Of a stretch of DNA of 64,000 nt, positions 27,107 to 36,189 are shown piece by piece (positions within the stretch are counted from its first letter, which is position 1; the number at the start of each line of letters is the position of its first letter). Source of the stretch: Fibrobacterota bacterium (GTDB taxonomy: Bacteria > Fibrobacterota > Chitinivibrionia > Chitinivibrionales > FEN-1185); NCBI GenBank assembly GCA_003165595.1, contig PLWQ01000028.1, positions 181,144-245,143 of the forward strand, read 5' to 3'. The position numbers were made by a program, and so were the translations under genes. The notes under the pieces were generated by a model. It worked only from the letters and a program-made list of their open reading frames with translations. It did not search any database and had not been told where the DNA came from.

Positions 27107-29308
27107 ATGAAATTCATTTTAGAATTATTGATAAATCAACTACGCGGGTTTTCAGGAATTGTTTTGTCAAGGAATCCCTTGCGTAAATCGTTTTTCTTTG
27201 CGGTGACCGTTCTTTTTGCTTCATCACATTTTGTCCAGGCACAAACGAAGCCGGATTCCTCATCGCAAAAAATACGTATGCTCGATACAATGACTGTTAC
27301 TACCCAGAAACTCAACGAAGCCCGCCTGGACCGCCTGGGAGCCATGTCCAACGCCATCCAACCTACAAGCGTTGTTACGCCCGAAGCAATCTTTCTTAAA
27401 AACGCTGATGATTTCACTCAAGCGGTGACGTCGGAACCGGGCGTCTGTGTCTTGACGGGATGCAGTTCATGCGGTTTCAAGCAGATTCAGATCAATGGTC
27501 TTGGCGCCAATCATACCACCGTGCTTGTCGACGGCCTTCCGATTTACACACCGGTAACGAGTTTTTACGGAGTTGATGCGCTCACAACAGCAGGTGTCGC
27601 GGACATCGATATTTCACGCGGTCCAGGAGCATCTTTATTGGCGCCTGGCGCAATGGGCGGGGCCATGGACGTTCGTTTTCGCAACCCCACCCGTAATGCC
27701 ATTACGGCCGACGCCGCCATAGGCAATAACGACTGGAACCATCTTTCATTTTCAGGAACGGCTGTGCTGGACAGCGCGAAACTCGGCATCCTTGTTGCCG
27801 GCCATCATTTTTATGAAGGACAATGGGACGCCGACGGCAACGGCGTTTCCGAATCGCCGTCTCTCAATGATGAGAGCGCTTTGTTGAGGCTCAACGGTCT
27901 TATCGGCGAAAACTGGTCGTGGAATTTACGGTATATGCATGGCTACTCGGAGGTTTTCGGCGCGGCCGTGACGTCGAACCATATGGGCGCGGCAATTGGA
28001 CCGGCGGATTCGATTCCGCTGTACGCGGATGGGGATGTGCGAAAAGCCTTTGTAGGCAATCCTCAGGACATTATCGAATGGGTCCAAACAACGCGAGACG
28101 AAGCCGCCGGCGCGTTGACATGGGATTCTCCGCACCTTGGGACATGGCAGTTACGGACAGGCATTGCCAGCCAATCGCAAGTCTCCGAATACGAGGGAGG
28201 CGCGGACTATAACAATTCGGACAATAACGTCGTGGGAGACTTGCGGTGGATGGGAACTGCGTGGGCCAACACCCTGACACTGGGCGTTGACGCCAACATC
28301 GAAAGAATGGCGTCGCAATCCCACTACTATTACCAAGTTCTCGGAATTACTCCCGATTCTTATAATGCAACTTTCGGGGGCGGTTACGCGCAGGACGTAT
28401 GGAACTTCGGACATGAGCGGGACCTGTCTCTGGCGCTGCGCCTGGACGACATTGACGTTAATTGGATTAACAAGCCGGGCCAAAAAATCAACAATTTCAT
28501 AGCCGCTCCCCGGGCCAGCTTGCGTTGGGAGTTCATTGAAGGCCTCACCGGACGCGTGTCTGCCGGTTTAGGCTGGCGTGCACCGCTCACTTTTTTTGAA
28601 CTTGATCACGGTCTGTTGGATAACGGGTTCGACATTGGCGTTACCAAGTTGGAGAAAGCCGAAGGAGCGGGTGGCTCTCTCTCCTTCGACAGGTCGCAAT
28701 GGGAGATAACCGCCGGAGCCTACGTAACGCAAGTTTCGGATCTGGAATTCGTGGACAATAACCCAGCTTTACCGCGTCCTGTGTTGAGGAACGATTCCAT
28801 TCAACTTACTTTCTTAGACGTTGACGCCGAAGCTTCTTTTATTCCATGGAATTGGCTTAAGTTGGGCATAGGGATCGAACACCAGCAAATTCCCGATCAG
28901 TATAAAGCCGTCGAACTGGTGGCGGCCATGGAAACGGAGATCAACGGACGTGTCGAAATGAATTACGGACCTGCATCACTTTCCGGTGATGTGGCCTGGA
29001 CCGCGCCGCGAGACCTCACGCCTTACGGCTATACGGGCCAATACAACGTTTTTGAAAACGGCGTGGCCAGCGATCCCAAACTCACCCAAGCGCCCGGTTA
29101 TGCTGTTGTCAATTTGAAAGCGACTTGGAAGCTCCTTCCCGTCCTAGATCTTTACGCCGGGGCCGAGAACCTGCTCAACTACACCCAGACGGGCTCGGCC
29201 GGCGACGATCCCCACTTCTGGGATGATCAGGGCAATTTTAATACTTCACATATATGGGGACCGTTGCGAGGAAGGCAAATGTATGTTGGGTTGCGTTTGA
29301 AAACATAG
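27107..29308 (+). CDS. TonB-dependent receptor with Cys-rich plug motif
   Basis: ATG 27107 follows GGGAGG. The 733-residue protein has a signal peptide (ending FVQAQ), a TonB-box-like stretch (LDTMTVTTQ), and a plug domain containing CVLTGCSSCGFKQIQINGLG and TVLVDGLPIY. The barrel ends in YVGLRLKT. The C-x4-C-x2-C plug motif occurs in receptors linked to metal or metal-complex uptake, and the barrel holds an ENLLNYTQTG-type end. A small HHHSDG protein precedes it and the Ton motor genes follow. The substrate is not known; zinc, copper or another chelate are options. Confidence 0.85.
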   Translation: MKFILELLINQLRGFSGIVLSRNPLRKSFFFAVTVLFASSHFVQAQTKPDSSSQKIRMLDTMTVTTQKLNEARLDRLGAMSNAIQPTSVVTPEAIFLKNADDFTQAVTSEPGVCVLTGCSSCGFKQIQINGLGANHTTVLVDGLPIYTPVTSFYGVDALTTAGVADIDISRGPGASLLAPGAMGGAMDVRFRNPTRNAITADAAIGNNDWNHLSFSGTAVLDSAKLGILVAGHHFYEGQWDADGNGVSESPSLNDESALLRLNGLIGENWSWNLRYMHGYSEVFGAAVTSNHMGAAIGPADSIPLYADGDVRKAFVGNPQDIIEWVQTTRDEAAGALTWDSPHLGTWQLRTGIASQSQVSEYEGGADYNNSDNNVVGDLRWMGTAWANTLTLGVDANIERMASQSHYYYQVLGITPDSYNATFGGGYAQDVWNFGHERDLSLALRLDDIDVNWINKPGQKINNFIAAPRASLRWEFIEGLTGRVSAGLGWRAPLTFFELDHGLLDNGFDIGVTKLEKAEGAGGSLSFDRSQWEITAGAYVTQVSDLEFVDNNPALPRPVLRNDSIQLTFLDVDAEASFIPWNWLKLGIGIEHQQIPDQYKAVELVAAMETEINGRVEMNYGPASLSGDVAWTAPRDLTPYGYTGQYNVFENGVASDPKLTQAPGYAVVNLKATWKLLPVLDLYAGAENLLNYTQTGSAGDDPHFWDDQGNFNTSHIWGPLRGRQMYVGLRLKT

Positions 29309-29328
29309 GTTATGCAATTTGAAATGAA

Positions 29329-29360
29329 GGGACTGCCGAATCCAAACGGCAGGCCCTTTA
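29329..29360 (+). terminator. Possible terminator after the second receptor
   Basis: GGGACTGCCG (29329-29338) pairs with CGGCAGGCCC (29347-29356) with one mismatch; only TTTA follows. It may end the receptor transcript or give partial read-through into the Ton module. Confidence 0.45.
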
Positions 29361-29417
29361 CTCCGGTTTCGGCACTATTTTCTCAATGCAAAAGATTCTT
29401 TAATGGAGACAAAGCTT

Positions 29418-30251
29418 ATGATTCAGATCGTTCGCCCCGTGACGTTTGCAGCGGCACTAGCATGCTGTGCACTGGCAGGTCTTGTTTCGGCCCAAACACC
29501 ACCTCAGTCGATTGATGATGAAATCGCGCGGCTTCGCAAGGAACTTATCCAAACGCAAGTCGACGCCGAGCGAGTAGGCCAGGAAATGAAAAAGGACAAA
29601 CAAGACTTCGAAGCCTACCAAACACGCACATCCCAGCACCTGGCCCAAACGCAGAGCCAGCTTGATACTTTAAAATCCGAAACCGTGGTGCAGTCGCGGG
29701 CCGACGACGCGCTTGCCGCCCAGATTCGCGGTGTGCTTGCGCAACGTCATGAGATTGAGTTGTCGCAAGACGAGTTCCGCCAGAAGCTGATCCTCTTTTG
29801 CAATAACGTGACTCCTGAAGTCAAGCGATTGCCGCCCCTCATTATGGCGCCGACGCTATCCGGTCTTTCTCTTCTCATCAATGACCTGACCACCAAATCG
29901 GTTGATGTTGTCGAAGGGTGCACGCGGCTTGTGCAGATCCTTAACAAACTCGACGAGGCCGGTTCCAACATCCAGGTTTCACAGGAAAGCTCCCCCGCGC
30001 CGGACATTCCCGGCATGGTTTACCGTTTGCGTATCGGAACCATTTTTGAGGCCGTTGTCGATACAAAGGGCGAGAAATGCGCCGTATTCACGGGCTGGGG
30101 CGATGGCGGCGCTCCTCACTGGAAGAATTTGAATTCTCCAACAAGCGCCTTGGCCATTCTTCAGGCTGTTAACGTTCGGGAAGGAAAGTCGCTTCCTTCT
30201 TTTGTCAACCTGCCGATTGCCGTCGGAGCGGGACAGGAGGGTGTAAAGTGA
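29418..30251 (+). CDS. DUF3450 periplasmic coiled-coil protein of a TonB2-type motor
   Basis: I prefer ATG 29418 (GGAG upstream) over 29403. The 277-residue product has a signal peptide ending VSAQ and a long coiled coil (about 30-115: DDEIARLRKELIQTQVDAER). A conserved globular part includes YRLRIGTIFEAVVDTKGEKC and FTGWG. DUF3450 proteins accompany TtpC-ExbB-ExbD-TonB modules in Vibrio and other Gram-negatives, and are thought to help couple the motor to TonB. It overlaps the next gene by 4 bp (GTGA). Confidence 0.82.
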   Translation: MIQIVRPVTFAAALACCALAGLVSAQTPPQSIDDEIARLRKELIQTQVDAERVGQEMKKDKQDFEAYQTRTSQHLAQTQSQLDTLKSETVVQSRADDALAAQIRGVLAQRHEIELSQDEFRQKLILFCNNVTPEVKRLPPLIMAPTLSGLSLLINDLTTKSVDVVEGCTRLVQILNKLDEAGSNIQVSQESSPAPDIPGMVYRLRIGTIFEAVVDTKGEKCAVFTGWGDGGAPHWKNLNSPTSALAILQAVNVREGKSLPSFVNLPIAVGAGQEGVK

Positions 30252-31714
30252 ACAAGATACTCTTCTCAATTCTTTTCCTGACGGCCACGGCGTCCTTTGC
30301 CGGCAAGGCGGAAAAGATCCAAGCAATAAAAGAGGAGGAACGTAAGGAACTCCAAAACTCTCTCGATAAGTCGCGTGACAGCCTGCAGGAGCTCGTCACA
30401 AAACAATACGCGTTCGAGCAGCAGGCCGTTGAGATGAAAGAGGCAAACAAGGATGAGTTCGACAAGCTGCGCGAGCAGCAGGATCGAATGGAAACCGAAC
30501 TGGCGCGAATAAAGGAAGAACGGCTGAGCCGAGAGCAGTCGCTTGCCGATGAAGTCAAAAGCCTTGATGCAAAAAAAGAAGAGTGGACATACTTACAGAA
30601 CCAGATCAAAGACATTTTCCAGAAAGAGGCCGATGGACTCCTTGAGGTTTTCCCTCTCGACAAGGAAGTTCGCCGGGCGGAGCTTGAAAAGATCCGGGCT
30701 TCACTGAGTGAACATCACTCTCCGGGAGCGGCATTTGGAGCTTTTGTCAATTACCGGTTAGCATGGTTGGCCCTCGGTGATTCCATCACGTTTACCAAGG
30801 CCGTAGTTCTTCCTGAAGATGGCGGCCAAAAACAACTGACAATATCACGGTTCGGCAACGTGTTCGGGTACGGTACCGACTCGGCGGCCAAAACGTGCTA
30901 TTATTTGCGCCAAACGGGAAGACTCGGGGCGGATCGGTTTTCCGTTGAAAGAATTGCAGCGCCGCAGCTTGCCTCAAAATTGACCGAACAGTTTCCCAAA
31001 TGGCTGGCGGCAGGACGCATTTCCGGCTCAGTGCTTATGGAGGTTATGCAAAACGACCAGGCCCGCATGCTTATTGCGGGAAAAAGACAATCCACCGGTT
31101 TTGCGTTGTACGAATCGTTCGCCAAGGGCGGATGGGTAATGATTCCGATGCTCATGTTGCCATTCTGGGTGCTGTACCTGATGTTCGGCAAGATCGTTCA
31201 GTATACGGGGCGTGGTCGCTTACTTAAGGAACAATATACGGTGGCGATGAAATTACTTGACTCCAAGGATTTCGCCGGGGCTCTGGCATGGGCAAAAAAC
31301 TGTAAAAAGGGAGTAATGGCCCGAATTGTTGCAGCCAGCCTTGAACGACAAAGCCAAGGCAGACAAACGGGTGAACGGGCGGCGTACGAAATTCTTACCC
31401 TTGAGACGCCGCCATTGCGTCGACACCTCAATACGCTGGCGGTAATCGCGGGCGCGGCGCCGCTGCTTGGACTTCTGGGAACCATAAGCGGCATGATCAC
31501 GTTGTTCGCCGCGGTCACGCATTTCGGAACGGGAGACCCCAAATTTCTGGCAGGCGGCATATCCGAGGCGCTTATCACGGCGAAAACGGGGCTGGCTATT
31601 GCTATCCCGGTGCTGTTTATACACGACTTGCTTCGCGCCGCAAAGGATCGTCTGATGGCCGACTTGGAAAATGACACGATTTCCGTGCTTAATGCGGTCT
31701 ATCCCGAGGAATAA
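30248..31714 (+). CDS. TtpC-like MotA/TolQ/ExbB proton-channel protein with coiled-coil N-terminus
   Basis: GTG start coupled to the upstream stop. The 488-residue protein has a signal peptide (1-18), a long periplasmic coiled coil (about 20-125) and a soluble region. A C-terminal MotA/TolQ/ExbB domain (about 290-480) carries the hallmark APLLGLLGTISGMITLFAAV and GISEALITAKTGLAIAIP. In Vibrio, TtpC is the extra component of the TonB2 system. Only 3 bp separate it from the ExbB-ExbD gene. Confidence 0.87.
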   Translation: MNKILFSILFLTATASFAGKAEKIQAIKEEERKELQNSLDKSRDSLQELVTKQYAFEQQAVEMKEANKDEFDKLREQQDRMETELARIKEERLSREQSLADEVKSLDAKKEEWTYLQNQIKDIFQKEADGLLEVFPLDKEVRRAELEKIRASLSEHHSPGAAFGAFVNYRLAWLALGDSITFTKAVVLPEDGGQKQLTISRFGNVFGYGTDSAAKTCYYLRQTGRLGADRFSVERIAAPQLASKLTEQFPKWLAAGRISGSVLMEVMQNDQARMLIAGKRQSTGFALYESFAKGGWVMIPMLMLPFWVLYLMFGKIVQYTGRGRLLKEQYTVAMKLLDSKDFAGALAWAKNCKKGVMARIVAASLERQSQGRQTGERAAYEILTLETPPLRRHLNTLAVIAGAAPLLGLLGTISGMITLFAAVTHFGTGDPKFLAGGISEALITAKTGLAIAIPVLFIHDLLRAAKDRLMADLENDTISVLNAVYPEE

Positions 31715-31717
31715 GAA

Positions 31718-32755
31718 GTGTTCACGCCGTTCTTGAAACTTTTTTATGAAGGCGGATGGGTGCTGTTTCCCATCTTTGCCGTGTCGGCCGTGGTGTGGCA
31801 CATCGTGTTCGGAAAGCTGATTCGCTTTGCGCAATTGCGTACCGCGCGCAAGCGCGTTCATTCCGTTCTCGTGACGCAAAAAGCGGAGGCGACAACGCGC
31901 ACCGGTTATCCGGCCTTTGACGTTTTTGTCAAGCGCCTCCTGAAGCCGGGGATGAAACCGGAGCAGGTGGAACGCGCGTTCGATGAGCTGGTGATTGAAA
32001 TCAAGCCCCGGCTTGACCGTGGTTTTTCCACGATTGCCGCCTGTATTGTTATGGCGCCGCTGCTTGGCTTGCTCGGCACCATTACCGGCATGAACAGCAT
32101 GTTCGCCATTATCGGCCAATTCGGATTCGGCAATCCGACAATCATGGCCAACGGCATTTCCATGGCGCTTGAAGCAACCCTCACGGGTCTGGCGGTTGCC
32201 GTATCGTCGCTTTTGTTTCTGGATTACCTCAATACCGCAAAGCAAAAGCTTATTGCCGGCCTTCGTGAAGACCGGGACATAATATTAAACAAACTTCTAA
32301 GCGGCCGCTCCCGGACCAAGGCCGAGCAATCCAAGGGAGGATCAATGCGTCCCGTCAACAACCCATTCCACGAGGAACACCAGAATCCTGAAATCAACCT
32401 TGCGCCGTTTGTCGACACAATCATGATTCTTCTGATTTTCTTTGTGGTCACCGCAAACCTTTACGTTGAGACCGGCGTGGACGTATCCAAGCCAAAGGCG
32501 CAGAGCGCGCGGCCAGCGGGCCAGAAGGCGATACTCATCGGAATCACCCGAGAAGGCACGGTTCACATTTACGGACGACAAACTACTGTCGAACGGATTC
32601 GCACGATTGTTGAGCAGGAAGTGACCAAACAACCGGATGTGTCGGTGGTAATCGTATCCGACCGGGACGGAGCGGTAGGCAAAACGGTTGAGGTAATAGA
32701 CCAATGTACTCTTGCCGGGGCGCAGAAGATTTCAATTGCCGCAAATAAGGACTGA
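31718..32755 (+). CDS. ExbB-ExbD fusion protein of the Ton motor
   Basis: Residues 1-205 are a complete ExbB: first helix GGWVLFPIFAVSAVVWHIVFG, then MAPLLGLLGTITGMNSMF and ANGISMALEATLTGLAVAV. Residues 210-345 are a complete ExbD: the single helix LAPFVDTIMILLIFFVVTA with the proton-carrying Asp233, and the periplasmic domain VSVVIVSDRDGAVGKTVEVI. Normally these are separate genes. No stop separates them. An internal AAGGGAGG at 32333-32340 stands 4 bp before ATG 32345 (Met210), so free ExbD could also be made. Fixed ratio or dual expression are both possible. Proton-motive force drives TonB. Confidence 0.85.
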   Translation: MFTPFLKLFYEGGWVLFPIFAVSAVVWHIVFGKLIRFAQLRTARKRVHSVLVTQKAEATTRTGYPAFDVFVKRLLKPGMKPEQVERAFDELVIEIKPRLDRGFSTIAACIVMAPLLGLLGTITGMNSMFAIIGQFGFGNPTIMANGISMALEATLTGLAVAVSSLLFLDYLNTAKQKLIAGLREDRDIILNKLLSGRSRTKAEQSKGGSMRPVNNPFHEEHQNPEINLAPFVDTIMILLIFFVVTANLYVETGVDVSKPKAQSARPAGQKAILIGITREGTVHIYGRQTTVERIRTIVEQEVTKQPDVSVVIVSDRDGAVGKTVEVIDQCTLAGAQKISIAANKD

Positions 32756-32761
32756 ATCCGA

Positions 32762-33400
32762 ATGAATTTGGTTTCGTATTGGTTAATTTGGACCGGCCGG
32801 TTGGCCCTTGCCGTTGTTGTGAGCTTTCTCTTATTCACCGGGGTTTCGCTTTTGCATGCCGCGGTGGGGCTTGGTTCCAAGGCGGATAGCCGGCAAGCAA
32901 GCAGGATTTCGGCAATTGACATCGTGAGTAAGCCGCCGGAAGAAAAGAAAATAACGCAGCTTCGCATCCGTCAAGTCCAAGCTCCGATGAACCGGGGAAG
33001 ATCCCTTGACAACCAGATGAACATGCGTTTTTCGCCGGACCTGGCCGTGGACGCGTCCGGGGAAGGCGGCGCGGGCGTGGCCCTGCAGAAACAGGAACTT
33101 TCCGCGGAAGTTTTTGAGCAGGGCCAAGTGGATCAGGACGCATTTCCGGAATCCGCGCCGCAGATCCCCTATCCCGAGCGAGCCGCCGAGCAAGGGATCA
33201 GAGGCGCGGTCGAAGTGGAATTCGTCGTCACGTACCAAGGAAAGATAACCAATATCCAGGTTACGAAATCGCCATCGTCTTTGTTTACCGAAGCGGTCAA
33301 GCGAGGAGTGGCGCAATGGCGCTTTAAGCCGGCAAGAAACAAGGGGATTCCGGTCAACCAGCGATTCCGCCAAATAATCCGGTTCAATCTCGATCAGTGA
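32762..33400 (+). CDS. tonB: TonB energy transducer
   Basis: The 212-residue protein has an N-terminal membrane anchor (about 8-35) and a linker that is less Pro/Lys-rich than E. coli TonB. The C-terminal TonB domain (125-212) has IPYPERAAEQGIRGAVEVEF, then VTKSPSSLFTEAVKRGVAQW, RFKPA and a final RQIIRFNLDQ. It spans the periplasm and contacts TonB boxes of receptors such as those at 24262 and 27107. It is in the motor operon, 6 bp after the ExbB-ExbD gene. Confidence 0.92.
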   Translation: MNLVSYWLIWTGRLALAVVVSFLLFTGVSLLHAAVGLGSKADSRQASRISAIDIVSKPPEEKKITQLRIRQVQAPMNRGRSLDNQMNMRFSPDLAVDASGEGGAGVALQKQELSAEVFEQGQVDQDAFPESAPQIPYPERAAEQGIRGAVEVEFVVTYQGKITNIQVTKSPSSLFTEAVKRGVAQWRFKPARNKGIPVNQRFRQIIRFNLDQ

Positions 33401-34341
33401 CTTTTAACATTATGAACAGTAAAGCCTTCTTCATTGCCATATTCATCGCAGCGGCAATGCCTGTAGTCGCCTCAACCGCGCTATCCCAGGGAGGTGTTGC
33501 TTACAATGCCGGAAATTTTCACCAGGCGATAACTCTGTTCCACAAAGCCGCCGTCGAAGGAGAAAGCCCGGCCCTGTGCTATTACAACATGGCCAACGCA
33601 TATTTTCAGCTCGATAGTCTTGCGGAAGCCGTTGTTTACTATCGCGCATGCATTCAGAACGCCCCGGATTTTCTCAAGGCAAATCTCAACCTTGCCGTGT
33701 GTTATTACCAGCTCAACGACCTTGGCAGGTGCCTTGCGGCGATAAAACGAACCCTCGAAATTGATCCTACTCATCAGAAGGCGCTTCTGATCCAGGCGGT
33801 TGCACTACGCAAGGTAGGCGCGATTGCCAAGGCCGTGGCGGCCTTTGAAAACATAATCAGGCTCTATCCTCAGGTTGAGGAGGCTTATATCGCGCTTGGG
33901 GAAATGTACCGCGGCATCGGCGATGCCGACGAAGCGATCAAATGGCTCGAATCGTTTCCGCCCAACGGCAAAAACACCTTGTACGTTGATTTACTGCTTG
34001 CCGACCTGTACGAAAAAGCGGGCGATATTCCCCGGTCGATTTCTTATCTTACAATGGGTTTTGGTCTTGACACAACGAAACAATGGACCCTGTATCGCAT
34101 CGCGCAATTACAACAGCAATCCGGCAATCAGCTTGTAGCGCTTGAAACCTGTCGCGACGGTATGAAGCGTTTCCCGAACTTTGCCGATATGGCCGTGCTT
34201 GCAGGAAGCATCGCTTTTGATCGCGAACGTATTGATGAAGCGGAAGCGTTTTTTTCACGTGGCGCGAAGAACGGAAGTCCGTCGGCGGTCGTGGGCCTCG
34301 CAAACGTCCGTGCATGGCGGAATGCGCATATGCCGCAGTAA
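33397..34341 (+). CDS. Exported TPR protein of the Ton module
   Basis: The start GTG overlaps the tonB stop (GTGA); ATG 33412 is an alternative. The 314-residue product has a signal peptide (ending PVVASTALS) followed by about seven tetratricopeptide repeats (for example ALCYYNMANAYFQLDSLAEA, ALLIQAVALRKVGAIAKAVA). TPR proteins close TonB2-type operons in several phyla and probably scaffold the periplasmic machinery. The gene ends convergently with the outer-membrane protein gene at 34357. Confidence 0.85.
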   Translation: MTFNIMNSKAFFIAIFIAAAMPVVASTALSQGGVAYNAGNFHQAITLFHKAAVEGESPALCYYNMANAYFQLDSLAEAVVYYRACIQNAPDFLKANLNLAVCYYQLNDLGRCLAAIKRTLEIDPTHQKALLIQAVALRKVGAIAKAVAAFENIIRLYPQVEEAYIALGEMYRGIGDADEAIKWLESFPPNGKNTLYVDLLLADLYEKAGDIPRSISYLTMGFGLDTTKQWTLYRIAQLQQQSGNQLVALETCRDGMKRFPNFADMAVLAGSIAFDRERIDEAEAFFSRGAKNGSPSAVVGLANVRAWRNAHMPQ

Positions 34342-34356
34342 CAAATTTCGGTCGTA

Positions 34357-35283
34357 TCAGAATCTGATTGAGACACCCGCAAAGGGGTTGTACTGGTCGG
34401 CGGCATCGGTAACGCCGAAATTGCAGCCGCAATCGAATTGCAGATTGTCGGCAACAGCCAATTCCAGGCCGGCGTCCACCGTGCCGATCCACCCCGCGTG
34501 AGCTTGGCCACTGATGTCGCTGAAGAATTCCACATAGCCGCTCAGCGCGCGGAAAAGGCGGTGGTCGAAGGTGATGGAATTGACAAAATCCCCGTGATAC
34601 CCGGCGCCATTTTCGTTCCGCAAAACCAAGACCGCCGTTTCGCAGCCCATGTCCACGTCTGCGGGCAATTTGACCGCAAGCGGAACGATCGTCCCGCCCT
34701 CCACCGCGTTGTTGCCCAGCCCCCCCGTGTTCGTCGGCATCTTCACAAAGGGCAATATCCCCAAGGCCGTTGTGCCCTGATCGTCACCCCAAAGGTTGAG
34801 CTTGAGACGCAACGTAAGGTCACCAACGCCGTATTTCCTCGTCACCGTCCGGGTCACATTGTCTTTGGTTTGCGAGAAGAGATAGTCGTCGAAAACCAAC
34901 TGAAGGTCGGTATTATTGAGCAAACCGACCTTCACGTTGAACGGCGCCATGTTCCAGGTTTGCGTCACCATACCGCCCGAGTTATCATAGGTGAAGTTGG
35001 CAAAATCCATCTCAAGCTGGAAATGGCCCGCGTCGACGGTATAGGGCGACTCTGTCTTGTCGGGCCTATCCGGGCTCAATTCGCGCATCATGCGGACCGG
35101 TACCGGATTGAAAAGCGTGTATCTGCCCTTGTCCGGCGTAGGCGCATCCTGTGCGTCCTGTGCGAACACATCTTGTGTTCGTCCATGGGGTGTGATCAGG
35201 GCGATAACCAAGGCGGCAACGGCAATTGTTTTTCCCCGCGTTGCGGAAAAAAGATCGTGCAGGGGATTCATCGCTATTTTCAT
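34357..35283 (-). CDS. Outer-membrane beta-barrel protein, PF13557 (phenol MetA-pathway type)
   Basis: The 308-residue product has a signal peptide (ALVIALITPHGRTQDVFAQ) and a barrel domain that begins ELSPDRPDKTESPYTVDAG, the hallmark of PF13557-type transporters, and ends in Phe (YNPFAGVSIRF). The start is uncertain: ATG 35283 lies right after AAAGGA, ATG 35271 lies 12 bp further. It follows uspA by 5 bp and mntH, so the three look like one operon. A role as outer-membrane channel is family knowledge; the solute is unknown. Confidence 0.7.
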   Translation of the reverse strand: MKIAMNPLHDLFSATRGKTIAVAALVIALITPHGRTQDVFAQDAQDAPTPDKGRYTLFNPVPVRMMRELSPDRPDKTESPYTVDAGHFQLEMDFANFTYDNSGGMVTQTWNMAPFNVKVGLLNNTDLQLVFDDYLFSQTKDNVTRTVTRKYGVGDLTLRLKLNLWGDDQGTTALGILPFVKMPTNTGGLGNNAVEGGTIVPLAVKLPADVDMGCETAVLVLRNENGAGYHGDFVNSITFDHRLFRALSGYVEFFSDISGQAHAGWIGTVDAGLELAVADNLQFDCGCNFGVTDAADQYNPFAGVSIRF

Positions 35284-35288
35284 TCCTT

Positions 35289-36185
35289 TCAGGCCACTGG
35301 CATAAGCATGACCGGTTTCATGCTCTCTGCAAACACCTTGTGAGCGACGCTCCCTTCCCACAATGCAGACATACCCGATTTTCCGTGCGTCGCCATGACG
35401 ATCATGGCGGCGGCGGATTCTTCCGCGTCAACTGCGATCAAATGTCCCGGATCGCCTCGAAGCACTTTGGTTTCCGCGACAATGTCCTTTTTTCGAAGCA
35501 CGGAAGCCTGCAGTTCGAGAATCTTTGACATTTCCTCCGCCTCGATGTCAAGCATTTCAGATGTGGTTCCGGGCAGAAGACGGCCAACCTGGAACCATTT
35601 TCCTGGTATCGTGTCAAACGTGGGGACAACGGAAACCAGGCGAATGATTGCTTGGCAGCATCGTGCGAATTGCGTGGCCGATTCGAGAATGTCCCCATGG
35701 TCGCCTTGGCCTCCAAGGGGCATGAGGATCTTTCCGCACGCGAATTCGTCTTGAGGTTTATTGCCTGCATGTACCGCGAGAACCGGCAATGTGCCCCGTG
35801 CAATTACTTGTTGCGCGATGCTGCCCGAAACAAACCGGCGCGTACCCTCATCACCGTGAGTGCACATGATAACAAGATCGGAATGCAGTTCGGTCATACT
35901 GTGGTCCACGATGCTCTGGGCGACATGACTGACCTCTTCCGCATGCACATGTAAATTCACGTGAGCGCCCAGGGGGAATAATGAAGCTATCCCGGCAAGA
36001 TAAGCGGCTGCTTCTTTCTCATCATGCAAGTGCGGCTGGTCGTGCACGGTTTGCGGTCTGCCTTTTTCTATGAGATGAACAAGCGAGATCTGGGCGCCAA
36101 AACATTTCGCAAAGTACATGGCCGCGGGCAAAGCGGTTTCCGCCATGGGGGACCCGTCCAAAGGAACGAAAATGTGTTTGAACAT
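35289..36185 (-). CDS. Tandem universal stress protein (two UspA domains)
   Basis: The 298-residue protein has two Usp domains (1-143 and 150-298). The first has FVPLDGSPMAETAL and MCTHGDEGTRRFVSGSIAQQ. The second has KILMPLGGQGDHGD, RGDPGHLIAVDAEE and ATHGKSGMSALWEGSVAHKV, with an ATP-binding G-x2-G-x9-G-S pattern. It starts 5 bp after mntH. Usp genes are often paired with membrane transporters that they may regulate by nucleotide binding. Several extra His residues occur in the first domain (HDQPHLHDE). Confidence 0.9.
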   Translation of the reverse strand: MFKHIFVPLDGSPMAETALPAAMYFAKCFGAQISLVHLIEKGRPQTVHDQPHLHDEKEAAAYLAGIASLFPLGAHVNLHVHAEEVSHVAQSIVDHSMTELHSDLVIMCTHGDEGTRRFVSGSIAQQVIARGTLPVLAVHAGNKPQDEFACGKILMPLGGQGDHGDILESATQFARCCQAIIRLVSVVPTFDTIPGKWFQVGRLLPGTTSEMLDIEAEEMSKILELQASVLRKKDIVAETKVLRGDPGHLIAVDAEESAAAMIVMATHGKSGMSALWEGSVAHKVFAESMKPVMLMPVA

Positions 36186-36189
36186 GGCC

